From assembly GCF_000218875.1 (NCBI RefSeq), contig NC_015709.1, positions 372,001 to 436,000 of the forward strand: a stretch of DNA of 64,000 bases, given 5' to 3'. Below, piece after piece: positions 1 through 8,903 of the stretch. The position numbers were made by a program, and so were the translations under genes. This DNA is from Zymomonas mobilis subsp. pomaceae ATCC 29192. Its GTDB lineage: Bacteria; Pseudomonadota; Alphaproteobacteria; Sphingomonadales; Sphingomonadaceae. Below the pieces are notes generated by a model, which was given only the letters and a program-made list of their open reading frames with translations, was not told the origin of the DNA and searched no databases. The number at the start of each line of letters is the position of its first letter. Within the stretch, counting starts at the first letter, position 1.

Positions 1-165
1 GATATAGTAGAATATTTTACCGATAAAAAATTTATAAAAATCCTTAAAAAAGATGAATCGTAAGAAGTTATCCTTTAATAATGAAAGAAAAAATAGCTTC
101 CCTTAATTTTTTGCTCAATTTTTTTTAATTAAATATTTTTATATTATTAAGAAGGCCCTTTATCG

Positions 166-666
166 ATGAAGGATTCTTTTTCATCACCAGCCGATTCCCT
201 TTTATTCCTGCGTGAAGCGGAAATAAGACGGGGTATTGAACTACTTTATTTTGGTTATAGTTCTGCTTTTAGGGCTATCGACAATTTATTAGAAGAAAAT
301 ACGTTAGGCCAAGCCCATTATCGTGCGCTTTATTTTATGGCTAGAAAACCTGATCTTTCCGTAAGTGAACTATTACGCTTACTGAATATAACTAAACAAT
401 CCTTGGGACGGGTTATTCACGAATTATCAGAACGCCATTTAGTGACAGTCCGACAGGGTGAGCAGGATCGGCGATGTCGCTTATTGAAATTAACCCAAGC
501 CGGTATCGCGTTAGAAGCTAATCTATTTAGCAAAATTCAGAAAAAAATGGCGAAAGCCTATGCCGAATCTGGCCCAAATGCAGTGACAGGATTTTGGAAC
601 GTCTTGGAAAATCTATTATCGGTTGAGATCAGAGATGCTGTCCTTGCGCTTCGCACCTATGATTGA
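166..666 (+). CDS. MarR family winged-helix transcriptional regulator
   Basis: The 166-residue protein matches the MarR fold in size. A winged-helix region runs over about residues 60-110, with LSVSELLRLLNITKQSLGRV as the recognition part followed by a wing carrying GEQDRRCRLLKLT, the usual DxR-type beta hairpin of MarR proteins. MarR proteins are dimeric repressors released by small ligands. The gene ends 18 bases before the guanine deaminase gene on the same strand, so the two probably form an operon. A role in controlling purine salvage is inferred from that position only; the ligand cannot be told from sequence. About 165 bases of very AT-rich DNA precede it and probably hold the promoter. 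Confidence 0.9.
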   Translation: MKDSFSSPADSLLFLREAEIRRGIELLYFGYSSAFRAIDNLLEENTLGQAHYRALYFMARKPDLSVSELLRLLNITKQSLGRVIHELSERHLVTVRQGEQDRRCRLLKLTQAGIALEANLFSKIQKKMAKAYAESGPNAVTGFWNVLENLLSVEIRDAVLALRTYD

Positions 667-684
667 AATATAAGGAAATAGAAA

Positions 685-1986
685 ATGCGGCGTGGTTTTC
701 GGGGTGAACTTCTTTCATTAAATGATGATCCTTCTTTTGTCGGATCAAAAGCGATTAATCATCAAGAAGATGGTATTATTGTTATTGAAAAAGGCATTAT
801 TATTGCACGCGGCTCTACAGAAAAAATAACCTCAGACTTTCCTGACCTTCCGGTAACCCATTTTCCCAATCATCTGATAATGCCCGGTTTTATTGACAGC
901 CATATCCATTATTCTCAGGTCGATTGTATCGCTTCTGGCGGTGAAACTTTACTGGGATGGCTTGAAAAAAAAGTTTTTCCTATTGAAGCGCAATTTCAAG
1001 ACAAAAGCTATGCGCTTACAACGGCAGAATTTTTTTTAAACGAATGTTTGCGTAACGGGACAACGACAGCTTTGGTTTTTGCTGGATCACAACCCCAGTC
1101 GGTAGAAGCACTCTATGAAAGCGCTTTTAAAGCGGACATGCGGATTATTGTCGGCAAAGTATTAATGGATTTAGGTCCCGAAAATCTTGCAGATACCACC
1201 GAAGGCGGATTATTAGACAGTAAAACTTTAATTCAGCACTGGCAGGGCCATGGGCGTTTAAATTATGCTGTAACACCCCGCTTCGCCTTAACCTCTTCCT
1301 CGGAACAATTGGCCGGAGCAGGCCAAATATTAAATGAATATCCCGATATAATTATGCAGACCCATTTGGCGGAAACTAAAGCCGAATGTGCGGCCGTCAA
1401 AGAACGTTTTCCAAAAGCCCGTGATTATTTAGAAGTTTATGAACATTTCGGTCTTGTAACCGACAGAAGTGTTTTTGCCCATTGCCTTTACCTGACAGAT
1501 TCAGCTTTTGAACGCTTGTCTAACGCCGGTGCAGGCATTGCTTTTTGCCCTACTTCTAATTTATTTTTAGGCTCGGGTTTATTTAACTTTATGGAAGCCC
1601 AACGGCACTCGGTTAAAATAGGCCTTGGCAGCGATATAGGCGCAGGGACAAGTTTTTCGTTATTAGCCACCATGGGCGAAGCCTATAAGGTATGTCGTTT
1701 GCAAGGTTATAACCTTGACCCTTTTCATGCGCTTTATCTGGCGACATTAGGAGGGGCCCGTTTATTAAGGCTCGATCGTTATATCGGCGCCTTAACGGTG
1801 GGACAGGAAGCTGATTTCATCGTGATTGATCCCGCAGCAACCCCCTTATTAGCAAGGCGAACGGCTGATGCGTCATTAGCAGAAAAGCTTTTTGCCTTAC
1901 AAATAATGGGGGATGATAGGGTCATTGCGGCCAGCTATATAAAAGGTAAGCCATTATGGGAAAAACCGGCTATGCGCCCATCCTGA
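685..1986 (+). CDS. guaD: Guanine deaminase
   Basis: This amidohydrolase-superfamily enzyme converts guanine to xanthine and ammonia in purine salvage, in the cytoplasm. The 433-residue length fits GuaD. The zinc site is visible: PGFIDSHIHYSQ with His73 and His75, a later QTHLAET histidine near residue 227, FAHC near residue 264, and the catalytic aspartate in GLGSDIGAGTSFS near residue 316. The last motif and the HYSQ after the first histidine pair are typical of guanine deaminase rather than of other amidohydrolases. The start ATG has GGAAA a few bases upstream. It follows the MarR gene directly and ends 8 bases before the convergent phosphatase gene. Confidence 0.92.
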   Translation: MRRGFRGELLSLNDDPSFVGSKAINHQEDGIIVIEKGIIIARGSTEKITSDFPDLPVTHFPNHLIMPGFIDSHIHYSQVDCIASGGETLLGWLEKKVFPIEAQFQDKSYALTTAEFFLNECLRNGTTTALVFAGSQPQSVEALYESAFKADMRIIVGKVLMDLGPENLADTTEGGLLDSKTLIQHWQGHGRLNYAVTPRFALTSSSEQLAGAGQILNEYPDIIMQTHLAETKAECAAVKERFPKARDYLEVYEHFGLVTDRSVFAHCLYLTDSAFERLSNAGAGIAFCPTSNLFLGSGLFNFMEAQRHSVKIGLGSDIGAGTSFSLLATMGEAYKVCRLQGYNLDPFHALYLATLGGARLLRLDRYIGALTVGQEADFIVIDPAATPLLARRTADASLAEKLFALQIMGDDRVIAASYIKGKPLWEKPAMRPS

Positions 1987-1994
1987 TTCCAAGA

Positions 1995-3743
1995 TTATTC
2001 TGTCGGACAAGTCGATCCTTTTCCGGGGTCGAGATCAAGACAGCGGCCATCGACTTCACCTTTTTTGAGAGGCAGCTGAATAAGGGCGGATAGAGTAGGC
2101 ATAATATCGACCGTTTCAACCGGCATAGGTTGCTCAAAACCTGAGACATTGGGGGCATAGAATAGAATAGGCACACGACGATCATAATTCCAAGGTGAAC
2201 CATGAGTTGCAATGGCTTCCCCTTCTCCGTTCACTTTGGCAATAGGTGTAACACGCGGTTTTAACAGAACAATAAGATCTCCTGATCGTAGCGGATCAAA
2301 GGATCCTCTTGCCCGTTCGGCTAAAGTCCATAATTCGGGTGACTTAGTGGGTATCGCAATTTTATTCAGTTCCGAGGCGGTAAAGACGGCGGCAACCTGC
2401 GGATAAGCCGTTATTTCCGCTTTTGCAGCCTCAATAATCTGAGTTTTAATAGCGGGTGATATATCACGGGAAATATACCAATCTCCATGTGGACTGGTCG
2501 CAAATAATAGAGGACGGTTCGGATCAAGATGGAAACGATCAGCCAATTTGGAACTGATTATACTGGGTGTCAAACGAGCATCGACTCGTTGGGCCGTCGG
2601 AATACCGCGTAGATTAGCCCGTTCCGGTGTATCAAGGCCGCCGTGATCAGCCGTTAACATCAAAACATAAGGCACGCCATTACGATCAAGGGCAGCGATG
2701 ATTTTGGCAATATTTTCATCAAGACCGGCCATTTGAGTGCACATTTCTGCACCCTCTGTTCCGTATTTATGGCCAATTACATCTGTGCCAGAAAGACTGA
2801 TAGTTAAAAGATCAGGTGCATTACCATGTCCAAGTTTTAATTCATCAATTAATCCGACCGCTATATCCGTCGTTGAACGATCATAATCCGGTGTAGACCG
2901 AAAAGTTTTAAAATCACCGGCCTTACGAAATACGGGTGTTTTCCCGATAATAAAATGGTTATTTAACTCTAATGGAAGGGCATGATCAGCACAAAATGAA
3001 GGCATAATAGGCGTTTCATCTTGTTGTAACAGTGTATTTATCTGTTCATTAACTATTTTTACACTAGCTGGCATCGGCGCTTTTTGATCCGGCAAAGTTA
3101 CATAAGAATCTTTTCTCCAAAACCACGCCTGATCAATCGAATGTCCTCCCATCATTAAGGCAGCCCGATCTTTTCCGGCTATAGAAATGACCCGACTGTG
3201 GGGATTAAGGGCTTTCATACGATCGCCAAGGGTTGGAACTTTCAAATATTGGATAGAAACTTTGTAATTTTTAGAATCGGTAAAGGCCACGGTAGGATCT
3301 TCACTACAATAAACTTTCTTATCCGCACGGGTTAAAGAGAGATCATACCAATGATTAGCAATAATACCTGTTCTTGACGGATGATCTCCCGTCAATAAAA
3401 CAGAATGTCCGGGGCATGTCTGTGTGGCGGCATGGCTATGATAGGCTATCGGATAGACCACACCATTTTGTAGCTGTTTCATCCCCAACCTAAATCGATT
3501 CCGATATTCCGAGAACAAATTAGCAGAAAATTGATCAACTGATATTGCAACGACCAAATGTTGTCCTACCCAAGCCCCCACAGCCTTGTCAGAGATTAAT
3601 GTAGAATCAGCTATTGTCTCTGAAACGCTTGCGGGCGGCGCTGCATCGGCGATCGCTTCCAGCATGGATACAGGCATATAAGCTATCAGTGCAAGGAGGG
3701 GCAAACGGCTACGCAGCAGCCGAAAAAAAGAATATGAAAGCAA
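1995..3743 (-). CDS. PafA-type alkaline phosphatase (nucleotide pyrophosphatase/phosphodiesterase superfamily)
   Basis: A 582-residue exported phosphomonoesterase. Residues 1-35 form a signal peptide ending near EAIADAAPP. The alkaline phosphatase superfamily metal and nucleophile residues can be seen: Asp70 in ISVDQFSAN, the Thr109 nucleophile in TQTCPGHS (threonine instead of the serine of PhoA, as in PafA and Sphingomonas SPAP), then SGTDVIGHKYG, LTADHGGLD and THGSPWNYD supplying further Asp and His zinc ligands. These enzymes release phosphate from organic phosphates in the periplasm and are often not Pho-repressed; regulation here is unknown. The gene converges on guaD and has a 409-base AT-rich region upstream. 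Confidence 0.88.
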   Translation of the reverse strand: MLSYSFFRLLRSRLPLLALIAYMPVSMLEAIADAAPPASVSETIADSTLISDKAVGAWVGQHLVVAISVDQFSANLFSEYRNRFRLGMKQLQNGVVYPIAYHSHAATQTCPGHSVLLTGDHPSRTGIIANHWYDLSLTRADKKVYCSEDPTVAFTDSKNYKVSIQYLKVPTLGDRMKALNPHSRVISIAGKDRAALMMGGHSIDQAWFWRKDSYVTLPDQKAPMPASVKIVNEQINTLLQQDETPIMPSFCADHALPLELNNHFIIGKTPVFRKAGDFKTFRSTPDYDRSTTDIAVGLIDELKLGHGNAPDLLTISLSGTDVIGHKYGTEGAEMCTQMAGLDENIAKIIAALDRNGVPYVLMLTADHGGLDTPERANLRGIPTAQRVDARLTPSIISSKLADRFHLDPNRPLLFATSPHGDWYISRDISPAIKTQIIEAAKAEITAYPQVAAVFTASELNKIAIPTKSPELWTLAERARGSFDPLRSGDLIVLLKPRVTPIAKVNGEGEAIATHGSPWNYDRRVPILFYAPNVSGFEQPMPVETVDIMPTLSALIQLPLKKGEVDGRCLDLDPGKGSTCPTE

Positions 3744-4152
3744 AAGCTTATCCTTATTTTCATAAAGGTAAGTAGGGGCTTGATCGGAATTATCGTGCCT
3801 CTCTCTAAAACAATAATAATAAAAAATATAGAAAGAGGTAAAAGATAGGATAATCTTTACAATGACCTTTTATTTTGAATTAAAAGGTAAATATTCATCT
3901 ATAACCTTTAATTGTTTAAGGTTATAATTTATATATTTTTAACATTTTTATTTTTTCAAAAAGAAACTCACTAATAAAATTAGTAATAATATTTTTTATT
4001 TAAAAAACATAAAATTTAATAACATAATTATAATTACAATTAGTAAAATTGAAAAACTTTTATTTTATTATAAAAATAATCATTTTTTTCTTGTTTAAAG
4101 AAACAGCTTTTGCCTACAATCTTTGTTGTAAAAGAAGTCAGAGAAGAAGTTT
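3744..4152. other. AT-rich intergenic region between divergent genes
   Basis: This 409-base stretch separates the phosphatase (minus) from the aminotransferase (plus) and must hold both promoters. It is extremely rich in A and T, with many short A and T runs. I see no convincing small ORF, RNA gene or clear repeat in it. An AGAGAAGAAG sequence just before the aminotransferase ATG is the ribosome binding site. Confidence 0.6.
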
Positions 4153-5388
4153 ATGACCGATCATATAGAAAAAATATTAGAGAAGTTTTCTTCTCCCTTA
4201 TCTTCTGAAAAAGGCTCGGCTGTTTTTGAACAGTTAAAACGCCAACCGGCAGATTCTCTTTTAGCGTTAATTGCACTTTGTCGTGCGGATAAACGTGAAA
4301 ACAAAATTGATGTCGGGGTCGGTGTTTTTTGTGATGATCAAGGTCATACGCCCGTTATGAAAGCGGTTAAAGCGGCGGAAGTTCATTTGATCAATACCCA
4401 AAATAGTAAATCTTATTTGGGGTCTGTGGGTGATGTTGTTTTCTTTCAACAGCTAATGCCCATTATCTTTGGGACAGAGTATACATACCAGAATCGTCTT
4501 TCAGGCTTACAAACCCCTGGGGGTACAGGGGCATTACGGCTGGCTTTTGATCTTATTAAAGCGGCTAATCCGCATACCAAAATTCATTATGGGAAACCTA
4601 CTTGGGCTAATCACGGTCAATTAATTGCCGCAGTGGGTTTAGAAGCTGTTAGCTATCCTTATTATAAAGCTGAAACGCGTGAAATTGATTTTTCCGCTAT
4701 GATGGATGCCTTGAAACAAATTAAAAGAGGGGATGCCGTTTTATTACATGGCTGTTGTCATAATCCGACTGGATGTGATCTGACTTTGGATCAATGGCAA
4801 GAAATAGGAGCGGTTATTGCTAAGAGAGGTTTACTCCCTATCATTGATTTGGCTTATCAGGGATTAGGTGATGGCTTGGATGAAGACGCACGTGGTTTAC
4901 GGCTTTTGCTAGATCAGCTTGATGAAGCTATCATCACTTATTCTTGTGATAAAAATTTTGGCTTATATCGGGAAAGAACAGGTGCCATTTATGTTCTCTC
5001 CGAAAATAAAACTGTAGCAGAAAAAGTTCAGTCTAATCTTACTTCTTTAGCACGGGCGACTTGGTCTATGCCGCCGGATCACGGCGCTGCTATTGTTAGA
5101 ATTATTCTTGAAAGTGATATTTTGCGCCCCTCTTGGTCAACAGAGTTGCAGGAAATGCAGCATCGTATCAAGACTATGCGCGACCAGTTAGCCCAGGCAG
5201 ACGCCTATTTTAGACCTTTAAGTCAGCAAAAAGGTATGTTTTCAATTTTACCGCTCTCTTCTGAACAGATTACCCGGTTACGCGTTGAAAAGGCAATTTA
5301 TATGGCACCATCAGGCCGTATTAATATAGCCGGACTAACATCAAAGACCCTTCACCCCTTTATCGAAGCGGTAAAATCAGTTCTCTAA
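4153..5388 (+). CDS. Class I aminotransferase, aspartate/aromatic amino acid type
   Basis: The 411-residue enzyme belongs to the AspC/TyrB group of PLP enzymes that transfer the amino group between aspartate or aromatic amino acids and 2-oxoglutarate. Visible motifs are GVGVFCDDQGHTPVMKAVK near residue 55, GTGALRLAFD near 124, HNPTG at 203-207 and the PLP lysine Lys267 in SCDKNFGLYRERTGA, equivalent to SYSKNFGLYNERVG in the E. coli enzymes. The N-terminus is about 25 residues longer than AspC. Whether aspartate or an aromatic amino acid is preferred cannot be read from the sequence. It stands alone and ends in a strong terminator. Confidence 0.9.
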   Translation: MTDHIEKILEKFSSPLSSEKGSAVFEQLKRQPADSLLALIALCRADKRENKIDVGVGVFCDDQGHTPVMKAVKAAEVHLINTQNSKSYLGSVGDVVFFQQLMPIIFGTEYTYQNRLSGLQTPGGTGALRLAFDLIKAANPHTKIHYGKPTWANHGQLIAAVGLEAVSYPYYKAETREIDFSAMMDALKQIKRGDAVLLHGCCHNPTGCDLTLDQWQEIGAVIAKRGLLPIIDLAYQGLGDGLDEDARGLRLLLDQLDEAIITYSCDKNFGLYRERTGAIYVLSENKTVAEKVQSNLTSLARATWSMPPDHGAAIVRIILESDILRPSWSTELQEMQHRIKTMRDQLAQADAYFRPLSQQKGMFSILPLSSEQITRLRVEKAIYMAPSGRINIAGLTSKTLHPFIEAVKSVL

Positions 5389-5472
5389 AAAAATCAAGGC
5401 TGTGATGTCTCTAATAACCTTCACGGTAACATTAAACTCCACAAAAAAATAACAAGGTTTATCACCAGTCTG

Positions 5473-5506
5473 AAAAAGCCCTTAATCAGAATTAAGGGCT
5501 TTTTTT
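5473..5506 (+). terminator. Intrinsic terminator after the aminotransferase
   Basis: AGCCCTTAAT and its complement ATTAAGGGCT form a perfect 10-base-pair stem at 5477-5500 followed by a T run. An A run precedes the stem, so it can also end the transporter transcript coming from the other strand. Confidence 0.9.
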
Positions 5507-5534
5507 AACTATCCGGCTCGTCTCAGAAAAAAAG

Positions 5535-6431
5535 TTAATAATGCTTCTGGTGTTCTCGCGATAGAAAGAAGCCTATCCCGACCAAGAGAAAACCGACCAA
5601 ATGCATCCACCCTAATCTTTCACCCAGAAAAGGAACGGCAATCAAGCTTCCAAAAACAGGCATCAAATATAAAAATACAGCGGCTCGACTAGCACCGATA
5701 AGATGAACCCCCCTATTAAAAAACATAAAGGCAAAAATGGATGGGCCAATCGCCAGATAAACAATTGCTAATAGCGCTTTGTAGTCGTGGAATGGCAGAC
5801 TTACGCCTTGCGTTACCTGAAAAGGAAGCAACACTAAAAAAGCTGCAAAAAAACAGGTAAACAGAAGGACAAAAGGATGGATAGGGGGTTTATGACGTAA
5901 AAGTGTTGCGTAAAGCGATTGCAATAACATCGCTCCCGTTAAAAGAAGTAACCCGCTTATAGTCGCTGTTGCGCCCCCGCTGCCTCGCGCAAGAATAACT
6001 AAAAGAATACCTGTAAAAGCAAAAAATATGGCCATAATACGTCTATGGCTGGGCTTTTCCCCATAGATAAAAAAAGCAAAGAGTAAAATAGCAACGGGTG
6101 TAGCAGACTGAATCAACAGAGCGACCGTTGCCCCTGTCGTATGAAGGCCAAGATAGGCAAAAGTATTAGAACCCGCCTGACCTGTCGCCCCTAATAAAAG
6201 AATAATAGGCCAAGATTTGAGAATGAATGGCCATTCTTTTCTCAAGGAAGAAGCAACAAAAGGGAATAAAATAAGACAAGATAAGGCCCAGCGCCAGAAA
6301 GACAAACTAACAGCCGGTATCGACACAGGAATAATTCGGCCAATTACAAAGTTGCTAGCCCACATAAAGGCGGCAAGCGATAATGTAAGCCACGCGCTAT
6401 TCCACAGTTTATCCATGATCCCCCGCTTCAT
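5535..6431 (-). CDS. EamA/DMT superfamily transporter
   Basis: A 298-residue inner-membrane protein with about ten hydrophobic segments arranged as two EamA repeats (about residues 15-145 and 155-290). The first repeat has the family FxxWASNFVIGR start and a SFWRWALSCL stretch, and the second ends in PVFGSLIAVPFLGERLGW, the usual GExLG signature of drug/metabolite exporters. The substrate cannot be predicted; family members export amino acids, nucleosides or drugs. The start may be the internal ATG giving MDKLWN, five codons later. It is a single gene that shares the terminator of the aminotransferase. Confidence 0.88.
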   Translation of the reverse strand: MKRGIMDKLWNSAWLTLSLAAFMWASNFVIGRIIPVSIPAVSLSFWRWALSCLILFPFVASSLRKEWPFILKSWPIILLLGATGQAGSNTFAYLGLHTTGATVALLIQSATPVAILLFAFFIYGEKPSHRRIMAIFFAFTGILLVILARGSGGATATISGLLLLTGAMLLQSLYATLLRHKPPIHPFVLLFTCFFAAFLVLLPFQVTQGVSLPFHDYKALLAIVYLAIGPSIFAFMFFNRGVHLIGASRAAVFLYLMPVFGSLIAVPFLGERLGWMHLVGFLLVGIGFFLSREHQKHY

Positions 6432-6659
6432 TCTGTCTTGAATTTGTCGCTCTTACATTTTTGTAATGTTATTACAAATCAAAATTATCTTTCAAAAAAT
6501 AGAATAAAAAAAGAGGGTTAAAAACACCTCTGGAAAACCTCCTTATTATTTTTTCAGTCGTCTTTTATCCGAATTTTTCTTTCAAAATTATACAGAAAAT
6601 ATCGCAGCCTTGTGCAAACAGGCGTAAGAAAATCGAGAGCTATATAGAAAGGGAAGCGG

Positions 6660-7292
6660 ATGAAACTTTATGATTATAACGGCGCATCCAACCCACGTCG
6701 GGTACGTATCTTTATCGCAGAAAAATCTATTAATATCGAAACCATTCAGGTCGATCTTGCTTCTGGTCAGCAGTTTTCTGATGAGTACAAAAAGATAAAC
6801 CCTTATTGTGTTGTACCCACTTTATTGCTGGATGACGGTACCGCTATTGGTGAAGTGCCTGTTATTTGCCGTTATCTTGAAGAGATATATCCTGATCATC
6901 CGCTTATAGGTTCTACAGCTGAAGAGCGGGCGATCATCAGCATGTGGGAAAGACGTATCGAATTAGATGGTTATTTTTCAGTAGTAGATGCGACCCGTAA
7001 CAGTAATAGTAATTTAAAAGGCCATGCAGTTACAGGCCCTCATAGCTACGAACAAATTCCGGCTTTAGCCGAGCGAGGAAAGAAACGAACTTTTAGTTTT
7101 TTTGAAGATTTGAATAGCCTGTTAGAAAAACACAGCTATGCAGCCTGTGATCATTTCTCGATCGCTGATATTACGGCTGTAGTAGCTATCGATCTTGCTA
7201 AAAAGCGCCTTGATATAACGCCCGATTCAGCACTGACACATCTTCATCGTTGGTATAAAGCTGTTTCGGCTCGTCCTAGTATGAAAGCCTAA
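6660..7292 (+). CDS. Glutathione S-transferase family protein
   Basis: A 210-residue cytosolic GST-fold protein. The N-terminal thioredoxin-like domain (about 1-80) contains SNPRRVRIFIAEK with a serine at the catalytic position, the cis-proline in NPYCVVPTLLLDDG, and the glutathione-binding GEVPVICRYLEE where VPVI replaces the more usual SxAI. The helical C-terminal domain (about 90-205) contains FSIADITAVVAIDLAK, the conserved N-capping box. GSTs conjugate or reduce with glutathione; the substrate is unknown. A GGGAAGCGG ribosome binding site lies directly before the ATG. It is a single gene followed by its own terminator. Confidence 0.9.
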   Translation: MKLYDYNGASNPRRVRIFIAEKSINIETIQVDLASGQQFSDEYKKINPYCVVPTLLLDDGTAIGEVPVICRYLEEIYPDHPLIGSTAEERAIISMWERRIELDGYFSVVDATRNSNSNLKGHAVTGPHSYEQIPALAERGKKRTFSFFEDLNSLLEKHSYAACDHFSIADITAVVAIDLAKKRLDITPDSALTHLHRWYKAVSARPSMKA

Positions 7293-7322
7293 TTTTAAAA
7301 ATAGATTATTTTTGTATTTTAT

Positions 7323-7352
7323 AAACGGCATAGATTTTCTCTATGCCGTTTT
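7323..7352 (+). terminator. Intrinsic terminator after the GST gene
   Basis: AAACGGCATAGA (7323-7334) pairs perfectly with TCTATGCCGTTT (7340-7351) around a 5-base loop, 30 bases after the stop codon. The T run after it is short. Confidence 0.8.
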
Positions 7353-7558
7353 AATCTCAATTAATAAAAATTTTTATTTAAAAAAATTATAAATAAATTT
7401 ATCGCTCTATTAATTTGTAATTTTAATAATTAATAACTTATTAAAAAGTAATTAAAATACTAATTTTCCAACAAAAGTGATATTTTATCGTTGACTTCTT
7501 TCCTACATCTCTCATTCTTGATATTTATAGAACATAACAAGAACAAGAGTATTCGATT

Positions 7559-7882
7559 ATGAGGCATTCTGAACAGGCAACCTCTTATGAGACCTATTCC
7601 TCCGCTCCATCGCTATCATCATCACTTTATACAACAAAGATAGCGCATCGTGCCTGCTCTAAAGATTTCACCTCTTTGGAGCAGACATCTTCATGCGAAA
7701 ATTTTGAAAATTCGGCGGCTAATCATTTACGTCGTGTAGGCTATGTCCCCGTGTGCCACGCGAACATTGTCGATATGACTTTTGAATCGGATGTATGGTT
7801 AGTAGGACGGCATATCGTATCCACTGCTGATATGATTACGATGGCAACCTCTCGTGGGTTTCAATCTAAAAACATACAATAA
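7559..7882 (+). CDS. Hypothetical protein, 107 residues
   Basis: I do not recognise this small protein. It has a Ser/Thr-rich N-terminal half (about residues 1-60) with no membrane segment or signal peptide, and a more ordered C-terminal part containing RRVGYVPVCHANIVDMTFESDVWLVGR. It is likely real: it has an ATG, a promoter-sized AT-rich upstream region and a strong terminator 20 bases after its stop. It lies just before the lysis cassette, where a regulator of that cassette might sit. Zymomonas is reported to carry a gene zliE next to or working with zliS, but I cannot tell from sequence whether this is that gene. Confidence 0.6.
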   Translation: MRHSEQATSYETYSSAPSLSSSLYTTKIAHRACSKDFTSLEQTSSCENFENSAANHLRRVGYVPVCHANIVDMTFESDVWLVGRHIVSTADMITMATSRGFQSKNIQ

Positions 7883-7901
7883 CGGCAATAACTCTAAATT
7901 T

Positions 7902-7937
7902 AAAAGGGCTGATTGCCTAAGCTATCAGTCCTTTTTT
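7902..7937 (+). terminator. Intrinsic terminator after the 107-residue ORF
   Basis: AGGGCTGAT pairs with ATCAGTCCT (one G-T pair) and is followed by a run of six to seven T. It ends the upstream small gene before the lysis cassette. Confidence 0.88.
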
Positions 7938-7952
7938 GTGCTTTAAAATAGT

Positions 7953-7990
7953 AAAAATAGCCCTTCCTCTACACATTAAGCTATTTTTTT
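7953..7990 (+). terminator. Second terminator-like hairpin in front of the lysis cassette
   Basis: AAAAATAGC (7953-7961) is the exact complement of GCTATTTTT (7980-7988), with an 18-base loop and more T residues after it. It lies only 15 bases after the previous terminator and about 90 bases before the endolysin start, so the lysis genes are doubly shielded from read-through. Confidence 0.65.
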
Positions 7991-8081
7991 AATTTATTTA
8001 CATTTTGGAAATTAATTATGATCTTGCTTTTAACAGAAGTGGACATTTTCGTTGTGTCTTTATTCTGTTGGAGGGCGTCTT

Positions 8082-8636
8082 ATGATGACGCCTGCTGATT
8101 TTATTCATTGGTATATTAACCATTGGGAAGGAGGCTTATCGCTTGATCCCGCAGATCAAGGTAATTGGTGGCAAGGTCAACTTGTCGGCTCGAAATATGG
8201 GATAACAGCGGCGGCGCTTTCCCAAGAACGCAACAGCCCAACAATTACGGCCAAGGACATGGCCGCGCTTACTGAAGACGAGGCGATTAAAATTGGTCTT
8301 ACTCAATATTACCAAGCCTTTAATTTTAATCAATTACCGTGGAATCGGGTGACAGCTTCAATACTGGATAAAGCGTGGGGATCAGGGCCTAGAACCGCTA
8401 TCCGGTTATTACAAAGACTGATTAAAGTCGATGCCGATGGGATCATAGGCCCCACTACCATCGCTGCTTATCAGAAATGGTTGCATCATTATGGAGAAGT
8501 CCAAGCGGCCAATTTATGGGCAGATTGTCGAGAAAATTTTGATAGCACGCTCAATCAGCCTCGTTTCTTAAAAGGGTGGAATAACCGCACCAATAGTTAT
8601 CGACCTGATAGTGCATGGTGGTTAACGATGACATAA
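8082..8636 (+). CDS. GH108 family muramidase (ZliS-like phage-type endolysin)
   Basis: The protein cuts the peptidoglycan glycan strand. From the ATG at 8082 it has 184 residues; this start is chosen because GGAGG lies 7 bases upstream, although an in-frame TTG at 8052 also exists. The N-terminal GH108 domain (about 1-95) holds the catalytic Glu16 in NHWEGGLS followed by SKYGITAAALS, the family EGG...GIT pattern. The C-terminal part (about 100-175) is the partner peptidoglycan-binding domain with WGSGPRTAIRLLQR and DGIIGPTTIAAY. There is no signal peptide, so export would depend on the holin downstream. The family carries the name ZliS from a Zymomonas protein reported to stimulate secretion of levansucrase and invertase; orthology is an inference. 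Confidence 0.88.
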   Translation: MMTPADFIHWYINHWEGGLSLDPADQGNWWQGQLVGSKYGITAAALSQERNSPTITAKDMAALTEDEAIKIGLTQYYQAFNFNQLPWNRVTASILDKAWGSGPRTAIRLLQRLIKVDADGIIGPTTIAAYQKWLHHYGEVQAANLWADCRENFDSTLNQPRFLKGWNNRTNSYRPDSAWWLTMT

Positions 8637-8678
8637 AATTAGAACAAAACATGAACAAAAATAGAGAGGATCAAAAAC

Positions 8679-8903
8679 ATGCGTTTTTACACCGTAATAC
8701 GCTGGATAAAGGGACGCTTACAAGAACGCACCACATGGGGAGGTTTACTCATCGTGACGGGCACATTGCTGGGGCACGATATGGGTTGGATCAATAATAT
8801 GGCTCAAGGTATCGGTATGGCGACCGTCGGCGGCACGCTGATTTCTTTTAGCGACCAAGGTAGCAAAAATATTTCCGATCATGGAGCTAATGGCGCATCA
8901 TGA
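8679..8903 (+). CDS. Putative holin, two transmembrane segments
   Basis: A 74-residue protein with a basic N-terminus (RWIKGRLQER) and two short hydrophobic segments, about residues 20-33 (WGGLLIVTGTLLG) and 41-57 (MAQGIGMATVGGTLISF), then a polar tail. Size, topology and position right after an endolysin without a signal peptide are those of a phage holin, which forms inner-membrane holes that let the endolysin out. AGAGGA lies upstream of the ATG. The stop codon overlaps the start of the next gene (ATGA), pointing to translational coupling. The role is inferred from context, because holins share little sequence. Confidence 0.75.
   Translation: MRFYTVIRWIKGRLQERTTWGGLLIVTGTLLGHDMGWINNMAQGIGMATVGGTLISFSDQGSKNISDHGANGAS

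Noticed and set aside
8615-8797. 60-codon ORF overlapping the holin gene
   Set aside because: It overlaps the holin in another frame and lacks membrane or lipoprotein features; the holin reading explains the region better.
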